Origin: Muscardinus avellanarius
Taxonomy: Eukaryota; Chordata; Mammalia; Rodentia; Gliridae
NCBI GenBank assembly: GCA_963383645.1
Contig: OY726569.1
Location: 30,523,592 to 30,587,591 of the forward strand
Reading direction: 5' to 3'
DNA length: 64,000 nt
The notes under the pieces were generated by a model that searched no databases, was not told the DNA's origin, and saw nothing but the letters and a program-made list of their open reading frames with translations. Made by a program: the position numbers and the translations under genes. Positions within the stretch are counted from its first letter, which is position 1; each line of letters begins with the position of its first letter. Below are positions 1 through 10,309 of this stretch, in pieces.

Positions 1-109
1 CCAGGTTGTTCAAAGAGATGGAATTGATAGTTATGGTTGATGTGGATTGTGGGAATGCATGTGAAGAATAGAGAGAGATCTGCAGGCCAGTGCAGGTCAG
101 GGAGACCTG

Positions 110-950
110 TCTTTTTTTCTCCTCAAGCTTGAACTTTTTCCCCCAAATTGTACAAACATTCCCCTAATTATCTTGAGTATCACCAAAGGTGGAGAACTCA
201 ATGCTCTGCCTTAATTGATGAAACCATACTACAACATGGGAATAGAAGTCATTACAAATACTCAAGACATATTTAATGTATGACTGTGATTCAAAATTAC
301 CATTCGTTATCTTTGTATTATATGGTAAAAATGAGTCCCTACTCCTATCGAATGCTAAGCTGACCTCCAGCACAGTCAAAGCCTCATAATCCAGTATGTC
401 TCTATTTTCTGATTGTACTTCAAATAAACAATGAATTATTTCACCTCTTAAAAATCACATACACTTAAAAAATGACATGAGGTATGATTCCCTCCTTCTT
501 GAAAATGTTTTGAGAGTGACTAAAAGCCTTGCATTGGCAAAATAGCAGATAAAAATACTCCCTTGGGCTATACAAGTAGGAGATAGGGCCCAGAGATAAG
601 ACATGGTACATGATTAATCAGCCTTGGCTTCTTTCCCTCCTGCTTCACCAGAGGCTGGTCTCTCCTTGGTTTTAGTTTCTCTGTTTTCTGAAGTTAAATC
701 TTTGGGTCCTTGGCTAACCCTCTTTGACCTCTTTTACTTTCCTTTCCCCTTTTATTTGCACGGTGTCTGAAGATTTATCTTTTCTTGCTTCCTTCTTGGG
801 CTTTGCTTTCATCTTTTCTGGAACAGGTGGGGCTGGTGGCTCCCTGACTTCCCCTTGGACTGTCCTTTTGCCCTGCCTTCAGCTGGCTGAGCTGCCCTCC
901 CCACGGGCACCTTGGTGGTGCAGAGGGTACCTGCTGATTACGGTGCACTG
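110..950 (-). pseudogene. HMGN1P: HMGN1 processed pseudogene (CDS relic 614-910 plus 3'UTR)
   Basis: Read on the minus strand, 910 to 614 follows the HMGN1 coding sequence without introns. Recognisable stretches include KPKKEARKDKSSD, then ENRETKTKERPAS and GEAGGKEAKAD followed by TAA at 616-614. The sequence after the stop (GATTAATCATGTACCATGTC) continues like the HMGN1 3'UTR for about 500 bases. The start codon is GTG instead of ATG at 910-908, the middle holds in-frame stops and a frameshift, and the nucleosome-binding domain is badly degraded, so it cannot make an HMGN protein. HMGN1 is a nucleosome-binding protein; this copy is a retrotransposed relic unrelated to the protease locus. The match is from memory of the family, not from an alignment. 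Confidence 0.82.
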
Positions 951-959
951 AGAGCTTTC

Positions 960-1860
960 AGGAAGCTGTGATGCTGGGAGCACTCTTATCTGGACAGTTT
1001 CTCCTGCAGACCTTGTGATGCTATGATTCCCTTATCTTTCTGAGTTTGTCAGGCAGGCCCACTACTTGGGCTCCATTTGTCACATCTCAGAATTAACTCT
1101 GTAGATAATGATGCTCTTATCTTTTTCTTTTTTGTGAGTGACTGTGCCACTAACTGCTCTTCCCCTCCCCAGGGTCCATGTGATGCTGTTTGGTCTGCAG
1201 TGGTGGCCTTCCTAGAAGCCCTTGGATGCCAGTTCTGCCTGAGGGCTCTGCCCACCTCTCAGCACTCTCCACCTGCCCCTCTACTTCAGGGTCAGTGGAC
1301 AGCTCTGTCTTCACTTCCAACTGACCAGCTTTCTGGGAATAAGTGCTGCCCTGAGCATGTGCTGTCCCTAGGAGGACAAAGAGGTGACAGGGCTGCAAAT
1401 TAGTGGGTTGGGGACTTCTAAGCAAATATGCATATGGAGTCTCTGATTTTTATATTGTACATTTTAAACATATTCAATTATTATACAAATGTAAAACAGA
1501 GTTAAAGAAAAATAAAAAAGACATTTTAGTTATGGTCCAATATAGATTCTTTAATTTTGAGATCCAGTCTCATAATTTTTTTTTTGCTTTTCACATGTAT
1601 TTGTTTTTTCACAAAGAGATGGAGGAGAGTTTATATTCAGTCTTGTGTATTATGTTCTCCATCCTTCACATTTGAGTTTATCAAGGTAAAACTGGAAGCC
1701 CACATTAGTGGGCTGGCAGGCAGTGTGTGTGGGGGGTTGGAGTGCTGGGTCCCTGCTCTGGGGCCAGTAGTACCAGCTATTCCTTACAGTGTGCCAATCA
1801 GGGGGCTACTCCTATTTTCTTATGCATCCTAGGGACTGTGATGGGACTTCTGTGTGGCTA
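960..1860. other. Intergenic, no gene recognised
   Basis: No exon, known repeat or conserved motif was recognised. Short open frames on both strands have no family signature. A TTTA microsatellite at 1860-1885 ends the stretch. Confidence 0.5.
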
Positions 1861-1885
1861 TTTATTTATTTATTTATTTATTTTT

Positions 1886-2090
1886 GCAGTACGGGGGATT
1901 GAATCCAGGAGCATTCTATCTCTAAGCTATACAACCTAGCTCTGTTTTTTATTCTTTATTTTTGAAACAGGGTCTAAGTTGTGGAGAATCTCACTAAGTA
2001 GCTGAGTCTGGCTGTGAACCTGCGATCCTCCTGAACTGGGAATGCCTCCCAAGTACTGGGATTACAAGCATGTGCCACCATGCCTGGCTG
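1886..2090 (-). mobile_element. B1-dID SINE
   Basis: Reverse-oriented dimer: the ID-like half (TACGGGGGATTGAATCCAGG) comes first on the plus strand, then the A-rich linker complement and the B1-like half ending GTGCCACCATGCCTGGC. Confidence 0.85.
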
Positions 2091-2297
2091 GCCCTTTAAT
2101 TGCAGACTCCACAGAGTTACCTGGTGTTCATACCCTGCTCCCCTTGTACTAGGATGTATAGCTGTGAGTGTACTAATACCTGCTTGACCACTGTTGGCTG
2201 TGGGGCTCAGAGGATTGTAGGCCACTTGGAGAAGGGCATTTTGGAGATCTTGACCTAACTCAGATGTTTTTCTTCTGGAATATCTGGAGATACTATG

Positions 2298-2347
<50 letters not shown>
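2298..2347. repeat. (TG)n microsatellite
   Basis: About 24 uninterrupted TG units directly abutting the A-rich end of the adjoining SINE, a usual origin for such tracts. Confidence 0.95.
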
Positions 2348-2351
<4 letters not shown>

Positions 2352-2551
2352 GAGGAGTGAGTCCAGGGGCACTCTACTTCTGAGCTATACGCTCAATCCT
2401 TTTTTTTTTCTTAATTTTTTTTGTTTGGAAACAGGATCTTGCTAGGTTGCCGAGAGTCTCACTAAATTGCTGAGGTTTGCCTTGAACCTGCAATCCTCCT
2501 TTCAGCCTCCCAAGTACTGGGATTACAGATGTGTGTGTCCATGCCTGGCTG
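2348..2551 (-). mobile_element. B1-dID SINE
   Basis: Reverse-oriented dimer with the ID half at 2348-2400 and the B1 half ending CATGCCTGGCT at 2551. Confidence 0.85.
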
Positions 2552-3070
2552 ATACTGTGCCATTTTCGAGGATTTTGACAGTGGAAGTGGTGGCTCTGAT
2601 GTAGTTCTTGGTCCAGGATCACACTTGTTCTTGGGGATCCCTCTCCTGGGCCAGGCTGGGCTTTCCCTGTGTACAGCTGCGGGGAGGGCGATCCCCTCTT
2701 GTTGTGAGCACTGCGGTCAGACTGATCCTGAGGACTTAGGAGGGCAGATGCTCCTCTGGCTGCAGACACAGTATGGGGGCAGTGATGATGGTGCAAGGAC
2801 CAGCAAGCAGGCCCTGGGCCATCTCAGGCGTGGTCCTGGGAAGTTTGTTATGCTGCATGGATGCATTGCAGTGGCTGAGGCATGGGGTTTGTGGGAGGAG
2901 GAGACATAACAGGAGGAGGAAGAGAGGATAGTGGAGGAAGAAAGTGAAATCAGTGCCAATATTCTTCAGTAACTGAATAGGTGGGTGGACCTACCTATTT
3001 TAGATAGTCTTCAATAATCAACTGCACCACATCATGTGCAGGGAAATTAGTAGTCAAGCCTATTAACTTG

Positions 3071-3288
3071 GGCTGGGTGTGGTGATGCACACACCTGTAA
3101 TCCCAGTACTTGGGAGGCTGAGACAGGAGGATGGCAGGTTTGAGGCCACCCTCAGCATCCTAGCAAAAGCCTCAGCAACTTAGTGAGACCCTGTTTCAAA
3201 ATAAAAATAAAGAGGGCTGGAGTGTAACTTGGAGGTAGAATGCCCCTAGGTTCAATCTCTAGGAAAAAAAAAAACAAAAAACAAAACT
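3071..3288 (+). mobile_element. B1-dID SINE
   Basis: Forward dimer from GGGCTGGGTGTGGTG to an A-rich tail; it lies just 3' of the chymase gene. Confidence 0.85.
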
Positions 3289-3415
3289 TGGCAAGAAAGG
3301 GGCCCAGTACAGTTCTTCACTCAAGCTGGAGAGGATGTGGACGTGGGTGAGGAAGCAAACCACCCTCTAGGAAGGGATCACAGAGCAGAGTCACACACAC
3401 GGTGGAGGCTGAGTC

Positions 3416-3421
3416 TTTATT
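3416..3421 (-). terminator. Polyadenylation signal of the chymase gene
   Basis: AATAAA on the minus strand, about 145 bases after the stop codon; the only canonical signal near the gene end. Confidence 0.75.
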
Positions 3422-3566
3422 GAGGTTCAGTGGGAAATAGTCGTCAAAGTCTGCATGCATGTCTCTGGGAGCCTCCCTGGGCTCAGGCTGGGGCCAGGGG
3501 TCCCCGTGGAACCCAGAGAGAGAGCGCTGGTGTGGGGACTCTCCTCAGGCTGGCAAGGGTCCTCAG

Positions 3567-6168
3567 CTAATAGTTCTTTAAGACTTTGTCAATCCAGTGC
3601 AGATAGGAGGAGATGCGAGTGAAGACTGCAGGAGGCTTTGCATCTCCTCGCCCATAAGACACAATACCGTGGGCCACCCCAGCGCACAGAAGGGGGCCCC
3701 CAGAATCTCCCTGTGGGTGAGGAAAGCAGACTGTTAGCAGAGACCCTTCCCATTATACTCTCCTCAGCTTGGTTTAGTCAGACTCCAGCTAGCCTCAAGC
3801 TACTGAGTCTGTTCAGGAGTCTTGGCTCTCATGAAGCCCTCAGTTAGGGGTCTAGTGCTGCGTCCTCTCTCCAGGTAAGGCTCCAGGCCCTGCCCCGTTT
3901 CATTTCTCCTTTGGAGCCTCAGGGAGCAGACTGGATGGAAGGCTTAGAGGTGGAACTTAGGACCCAGAAGGAGGATTCCCGTTCTGAGTGCTAGGAACCC
4001 ACCAACATGGACATCAAGTCACCATGCTGAGTTACTTTCCAACCTGCTCCCACCCAAGGGTGCTGTGGCCCTGTGCAGGGAGGAAGTGTAGGCATGTACT
4101 AACCTTGTATGCCGACCTTGTCTTCCTGGGATTGCCCACACAGACTTGCAGGTTACGATCATAAAATGGAAAATGGCGGCAGGACTCGCTCTTCATGATT
4201 CTCAGCTTCACCTCTCTCAGAGCATCCGAGGCTGGCTTGGCCACTCCTGTTCTCCCCCAGCCAGCTGTCCGGCACATTCTCCCAGGTCGAATAAAAGCAG
4301 ACTGGACAGGCAGGGGGACTGTCCCCACAGCATGGGTCAGAGTGGCTCTCCTCTGCAGCTGTGGGGGGAGGGAGAGGAGATGGACTGCCAGCCCTGTGGA
4401 GGGCGGGCCCTGTGGGCAGGGCTCCCTGGGGCAGGGCCCAGACTTTCTCCCCAGCAGGGCTTTGATGACATGGAGCAGGAGGGTGGCCCCCGAGGAAGTA
4501 GGTTGAAGAGCGAGAATGAGAAGGGTCCAGGCAGGAGAAGGGCTAAGGGAAGGGGAATTGAAAAGGGAAGAAAGGCGATGGCACCTTCAGTAACATGATG
4601 TCATTGAGACCAGCAGAAGAGTTGTAATTTGGGTGAGCAATTTGTTTTACGACTTTCAGCTTCTGCCATGTGGATTCTTCCCGTGTTATGTCATGAGCTC
4701 CAAGGGTGACAGTAATTTTCCTGTGGAGGGGGAAAAGAGAGGCAGTGAAATGTGCCTATCTCCTGAGAAGGGCCCATTCTGATCAAAGGGACACTAGATC
4801 CTTCTCTTTCCAAGTGTGGTGCCACTCAAGGGACTCAGGGTTCACATGGAAGCCAGGCATGGTGGCGCATGCCTGTAATCTTAGTACCTGAGAATCTGAG
4901 ACAGGAGGATGACATGACTGAAGCCAGCCTAAACAATTTATCAAGACCCTGTTTCAAAACAAATAGGGCTGGGGTGTAGCTTGGAGGTAGAATGTCCCCT
5001 GAGTTCAGTCCTTAGTATGGAATGAGGAGAAGGAGGGAGAGGAAGAGGAGGATGCAGAGAAAAGAAGCAGTAGCTCACATGGGACAGAGTCCCTCCCAGG
5101 GATCACAGCCTTTTCAGGAAGGGCAGGGTTCCCGCAGACACAGGACCCAGAGGGCTCTGCAGGTGAGAGGGCCAGTGTTGGCTCTGCCCAGCCCAGGCTG
5201 CCTTGTGTAAAGCGCTGCCTCTGAAGATGGAGATGACAAGCAGAGCTGCCCAAGCCCTCCCAACACACATGGCCGGCCACCCAGAGGTGAGCAGGGCAGA
5301 GGACCTCTCCTCAGGCAGCCTCACAGCTGTATCAAATTTTGCTTTCTTTATTTCCTCACACCACGACAGAATAAGTCAAAAGTGTCTTACCTTCCTTTAC
5401 AGTGAGCGGCCGTCATCACAAATTGTTGACTTATGAGAAACCCGCCGCAGGTGGCTGCAAAACCCCAGGGGGTGATGATTTCCAGGTGAGCCATGTAGGG
5501 GCGGGAGTGTGGCTTGGACTCAGTGCCACTGATGATCTCCTCTGGAACAGAGAAACCCCGGGCCCTGCTTGCAGGCTTACAGAGCCTGCCCACAGAGAAC
5601 TGGGCAAGAAAGATGGGCTTAAAGCTGAGGGTCTGCCCCGGAGCCTCATCCTCATCTGGTAGCTCAGCCCCTCCGCATGCCTTCTTTTTTTCTTTCTCTG
5701 TTTCTATCCCAGTCCAGCCTGTGAATCATCATCTTACTTTTTTAGAACACTTTTCAGGATGATCTGTCTTGTACCTGAGCTGTCATTTCATATAGACATT
5801 TCTTCATGTCCTTACTCTGACCTCCTCAATACAAGGGTAAGGTTGGAGAAGGGCCATGAACCAGAATTGTAGGTATTTTGAGGAAAGGAGGTGAAAGGGA
5901 ATCAGTTTTCTGATTTTGAAGTAACTGCCATGAACTCCAGGAAAGAGGATGACCCCTCCAGGCAGAGATTTCCCCTGGAACACTTGCAAAGGGACCCTGT
6001 ATCCTCCTGTTAGGTTATTTTCTGGCCCAGGACAACAAATCTGGGATGAGAGCTGAAGACCCAGAGGACAGGGAAGGGCAGGCAAGACTCACCTGCTCCA
6101 GCTGCACCAGGTGAGACAATGACCAAAAAGAGGAGCAGGGCCTGTGTTTTTCCAGCAAAGCTGCCCAT
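3567..6168 (-). CDS. CMA1: Mast-cell chymase (CMA1-like), complete five-exon gene
   Basis: Exons by descending coordinate: 6168-6093, 5541-5391, 4720-4585, 4358-4104 and 3710-3567, all with AG/GT borders; 762 nt, 253 codons. Residues 1-25 form a hydrophobic signal peptide, followed by an EE activation dipeptide and mature [19 protein letters not shown]. The triad is His57 (TAAHC, exon 2), Asp102 (NDIMLL, exon 3) and Ser195 (GDSGGP, exon 5). Residue 189 is Ser (RSAYKGDSGG), 216 Gly and 226 Ala, the chymotrypsin-like chymase pocket. Chymases are stored in mast-cell granules and cleave after aromatic residues. Exon 2 reads like rodent beta-chymases ([14 protein letters not shown]), exons 3-4 more like alpha-chymase (STWQKL, HAVGT), so CMA1 versus CMA2/MCPT is not settled. 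The mature N-terminus is IISG, not the usual IIGG. The signal peptide is about six residues longer than human. Confidence 0.92.
4851..5020 (+). mobile_element. B1-dID SINE in chymase intron 2
   Basis: Forward element, AGCCAGGCATGGTGGCGCATG to AGTTCAGTCCTTAGTATGG, followed by a short GA-rich tail. It lies inside the intron between exons 3 and 2. Confidence 0.85.
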
Positions 6169-6204
6169 GATCAGCTTTGTGTGTTCTCCTCTCCCTGGCC
6201 CCTG

Positions 6205-6212
6205 CTTTTATA
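6205..6212 (-). promoter_or_regulatory. TATA box of the chymase gene
   Basis: TATAAAAG on the minus strand, 37 bases upstream of the ATG at 6168. This implies a short 5'UTR, as is usual for chymase-locus genes. Confidence 0.8.
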
Positions 6213-6301
6213 GCCCCAGAAGTAGAATACATGGGGGGGGGGCTGGAAACCACAGAACCGCCTCGTCCAGTTTTGTTTTTTACTCTGGGCTGGTTTCCTT
6301 C

Positions 6302-6307
6302 CTTATC
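6302..6307 (-). promoter_or_regulatory. GATA motif upstream of chymase
   Basis: GATAAG on the minus strand about 90 bases upstream of the TATA box. GATA factors are known to drive mast-cell protease promoters; the role here is inferred from position only. Confidence 0.45.
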
Positions 6308-6312
6308 AGGAT

Positions 6313-6315
<3 letters not shown>

Positions 6316-6359
<44 letters not shown>
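6316..6359. repeat. (CA)n microsatellite in the chymase promoter region
   Basis: About 21 CA units beginning 104 bases upstream of the TATA box and next to the GATA motif. Confidence 0.95.
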
Positions 6360-6361
<2 letters not shown>

Positions 6362-6507
6362 ATGAAATTTTCATGGCTCCATTCTCTTCTCTACTGTTGT
6401 TGAAGCTGTGGTCAGATCTAAAGAGTTCTGACTCTTGGGATGAGGCATGGACCTTCCTCTTTCAAAGCCACTCTCCAAAGACACAGTAATACATAAAATA
6501 AATGGAA

Positions 6508-6706
6508 GCCAGGCGTGGTGGTGCACGCTTGTAATCCCAGCATTTGGGAGGCTGAGACAGAAGGATCATGGTTCAAGGACAGCCTTAGCTACTTAGTGAG
6601 GTCCTTTGCAAGTCAGTGAGACCCTGTTTCAAAATAAAGAATAAAAAATAGGGCTGTTCATGTAGCTTGGAGGTAGAATGCCCCTGGATTCCATCCCCAG
6701 AACCTC

Positions 6707-6752
<46 letters not shown>
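6508..6752 (+). mobile_element. B1-dID SINE with (AAC)n tail
   Basis: Forward dimer ending in CCCAGAACCTC and about 15 AAC units (6708-6752). Confidence 0.85.
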
Positions 6753-6753
<1 letters not shown>

Positions 6754-6901
6754 TAAATGGAGAAGAATCTAGAAGAGAAACCATCAAAGTTTTTCTGCAA
6801 AGGTTACTCTCAGCTTTGAGGGCCATACTGACTTTCTGGCAACTCTTCACCTTTGCTGTTGTCACACAAAAACAGTCATAGGTCTCCTGTGAACAACTGG
6901 G

Positions 6902-8660
6902 TGTGGCCGGGTGCTGAGGGCTGCTCAATCGGAATGGCCATGAGTCCACTCAGGATCGATTTATCTCAGAAAAGATGGGCAAGGATACAGGTGCCGTTCT
7001 GCAGCCACTAATCTGCAGCGATTCTTTCCCCTCTATGAAATAAATTTCTTTAAGCTCCTATTCACAGCGCTTTGGGAAAGAATCTGACATGGACAAAAGC
7101 TTCTTGAGCTAGTGACACTTTATTACAAGAACCCAGAAAATTTATATCCTTCACCAGTGAGATTAGTAGTAATTAAAAGGAGGGGAGTGCAATCACTGCA
7201 AAACAATAGTGAAGGACATGTAAACAAAGGTAAAAAAACTAGTCCGGCATTCAAGAGATTAGCTCCAAGAGATTAGCTTGGATCTTCTCCAGATCTTGCA
7301 GACAGGCAGTTCCAAAGGGCAACTTCCAGAAGAAATGGGCACGCCCAGGGCTTGGAGAATAGGCCTCTCATGGAATCTTCTTTAACTTTTTTGGAACTTT
7401 CCATCTTTAGGGCTTAGTCCATATGGCAGGCATGGGGAGATGTGGCGATCCAGGTGGATGTGATGGAATTCTCCCAGGTGTCGTCCGCCTTGCCTTCTAA
7501 AATCTGAAAGCTTAAGCAAACTCACAACACAGTTTGGCAAGTAACCACCAAAAAATAACATGAAGTTTCTAGATTTAGTTGTCAGATGTACTTCTCTAGC
7601 TGCTGAACACTTTTCCTCAAACGATAGGCTTATTAGAAGCCTATTCCTCTTTTAATAATCCATTTTCATACCACAATCCTTCTGCAACCTGCTTTTAATT
7701 TTTCTAATTCCTTTCTTTCCCATTTGGGACAATCTTATGATAAGCTCTTCTTCATACAAAAATCCTTTCTTATTCTCACCATATTTCTTTTCTTTCACAC
7801 TTACACATTTATTATATCTGTCCTTTGTTCTGACATATTCATTTCTTAGCCACGTGGTGCCTCCCTGTCTCGGGCAGCACTCATACTGGGTGTAAAGGTC
7901 AAGAATCTTCCTAGCCTTCAGCTCTATTTTATTGGGTAGTATTAGTTGCTCATAAACTAGGTTGCTTTGATGTTACACCCAATGTTTGTCTTCTCTGTAT
8001 CTAGGCAGGATCACAAAGAGAGGGGTAAACAGAGGCACCAGGTTGTCTCCCTCTTAGGGCTTTTGTTGTAAGTTAATGATTAGAATGAAGGTCAGAGATA
8101 GAGGGGAAGTCTGCATTTTGTAATTACTGTTACTGGAATGCTGCCACTGCATCTAAATTCCAACTAGATTTTATTACCATTTGAACAAGGCCGAGGATGT
8201 TTAGAGGCTTAGACAAATTACCAGAAAGTTTATTTTCCACGGACTCAGTTTCTCTCACAGTCCTGATCTTATATCACCGGAGCAATTTGTGTGGAAAGTT
8301 AAAAGAATCATTACTAAAAGAATAATAGTTATGAAAGAATATCTAAGAGTGGGGGAGTACTTTGGCCAGAGATGACTCTCTCTCAGGGCTTTTTCACTCA
8401 TGTTGAGGACCAGCCGATTAACTGCATGGGAGACCATCACAGATGCTGAGAAGCAGCAAGTGGTCTCGGCAGCCGGGCTTCAGTGAATCTTCATTTACAA
8501 AAAGAGGTGGAAGCCTGATATGACCTGCAGGCCATTGTTTATGCTGGCAAAAGTGGAAGATCAGCCCATCTTTGTATCCAAATAAAGAATTAGAAAAATA
8601 GGGATGTGAGGGTGATCTGGCTGTGACATCTGTCACCACATTGGTTGCCAGGGTTGATTC
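6902..8660 (-). mobile_element. LTR/ERV-like repeat, copy 1
   Basis: Matches 45357-46960 over most of its length; shared landmarks include ATCTGCAGCGATTCTTTCCC, TTCACCAGTRARRTTARTA and GACATGTAAACAAAGGTAA. Read on the minus strand, AATAAAGTGTCACTAGC near 7117 looks like an LTR poly(A) region. A short minus-strand frame near 8255-8440 has a counterpart in copy 2 (shared TNCS-D-SGL ending). The exact family and right-hand boundary were not resolved. Confidence 0.5.
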
Positions 8661-8940
8661 GGCTGATCTGGCTGGCTAGGTGGGTGTCCCCTTCCTCCCT
8701 CACCGTTTCCTGTGCGTCCTCCCAAAGCTGCATGCTCGGTTGACGAGGACGACCTTCTCCAAATAGAGGAGCACCAGTCTTCAGTCAAGGGCATATGAGT
8801 AGCTACGCTCTCCTGCTAGAACCTCCAAACAAACTCTCAAGGCCAATTTGTAGGAGAACATAGGGTAGTCAAGCTTCCAAGACTCCAGACACATCCACAT
8901 GAGGCGTTGCATGTGGCACCTTCTTTAAAAAATATTGGGG

Positions 8941-9140
8941 ACCTGGGTGTGGTGGCGCATGCTTGTAATCCCTGCGCTTGGAAGGTGGGGACAGAAGGAT
9001 CGCGCAGGTTCGAAGCCACCCACACTGTCTTAAGAGACTCTGTTTCCAAATAAAAAAGTATAAAAATATGTCTGGGAGCATAGCCTGGAGGTAGAAGGGC
9101 TTCCAGGAACCCTAGGAGCACCAAAAGAAAAAAAAAATAT
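8941..9140 (+). mobile_element. B1-dID SINE
   Basis: Forward dimer of the subfamily with TCTGGGAGCATAGCCTGG and a poly(A) tail. Confidence 0.85.
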
Positions 9141-9302
9141 TGGGGAAAAAGGAAAAACAAAAAGAATAAAATGTAGCAGCGAGGGTAGGAAGGAAGAGGG
9201 AAAATTTATTGAATATTCACAAAGTTTTTGGCACTGACAGGGGCATTATCACTTAATCTTAATAACATGCATATTTCAGTTAATTTGTGTGTGTGTGTGT
9301 GT

Positions 9303-9717
9303 GGTACTGGAGATGGAACCCAGGGGCAATCTATCTCTGAGCTACACCCCCAGCCCTATTTTTTATTCTTTGTTTTGTTTTTATTTTTATTTTTGGTGAT
9401 ACTGGGGTTTCTGGAAGCCCTTCTACCTCCGGGCTACACTCCCAGACCTATTTTATATTTTTTTAAATTTGGAAACAGGGTCTCTTAAGCCAGCGTGGCT
9501 GGCTTCGAACCTGTGCAATCCTCCTGTCTCAGCCTCCCAAGCACGGGGATTACAAGCGTGCATCACCATGCCCAGCTTTTTATTCTTTATTTTGAAACAG
9601 GGTTTCACTGAGTTGCAAAGGACCTCACTAAGTAGCTGAGGCTGTCTGCAAACCATGACCCTCCTGTCTCAGCCTCCCAAATGCTGGGATTATAAGCGTG
9701 CGCCACCATGCCCGGCT
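9303..9717 (-). mobile_element. B1-dID SINE interrupted by another SINE
   Basis: The ID half is at 9303-9376 and the B1 half at 9577-9717; the A-rich linker was the target of a second SINE at 9395-9576. Confidence 0.8.
9395..9576 (-). mobile_element. B1-dID SINE nested in the previous one
   Basis: Complete reverse element of the subfamily with CTTCTACCTCCGGGCTACAC, inserted in the linker of the outer SINE. Confidence 0.8.
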
Positions 9718-9737
9718 CTCACTGAATCTTTTTTTAT

Positions 9738-9942
9738 TTGTGGTAGTGGGGGTGGAACCCAGGGGCTTTTCTACCTCCGGGCTATACTCCCAGACCTATT
9801 TTATATTTTTATTTGGATACAGGATCTCACTAATTTGCAGAGGGCCTCACTAAGTAGCTGAGGCTGGCTTCGAACCTGTGCGATCCTCCTGTCTCAGCCT
9901 CCTAAGTGCTGGTATTACAAGCGTGCACCACCACGCCTGGCT
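9738..9942 (-). mobile_element. B1-dID SINE
   Basis: Reverse dimer, head to tail with the preceding nest. AATCTTAATAACAT recurs at 9255-9268 and 9951-9964, close to the two outer edges of the cluster. Confidence 0.85.
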
Positions 9943-10107
9943 CTCACTTAATCTTAATAACATACCTTTTGGGTATTACTATACACAATTATGAAACACT
10001 TAGTGGAAGCTCAGAATGTTACAAAGCAGCAAGATTCAAAATTTAATTTGTCAGGTTCTGAACCTCATAAATTTTCCATTCCACTAATCTTTTTATTGTT
10101 GTTGTTG

Positions 10108-10306
10108 TTTCAATACTGGGGATTGAACCTGGTACCAGATAAGCATTCTATCACTGAGCTACACCTTCAGCCCCTTAAAAATTCTTTTTTAGAAAATTTT
10201 GAGACAAGGTCTTGCTAAGTTGCCCAGGCTGGCCTTAAACTTGTGATTCTCCTGCCTCAGTCTCCCAAGTAGCTGGGATTATAGGAGTGAACCACTGTAC
10301 CTTGCT
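10108..10306 (-). mobile_element. B1-dID SINE, diverged
   Basis: Reverse dimer with ID-like GATAAGCATTCTATCACTGAGC, closer to an ID consensus than its neighbours, so probably older. Confidence 0.75.
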
Positions 10307-10309
10307 CCT

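Noticed and set aside
6678..6949. Poly-Asn and poly-Leu frames
   Set aside because: Translations of the (AAC)n tail of a SINE.
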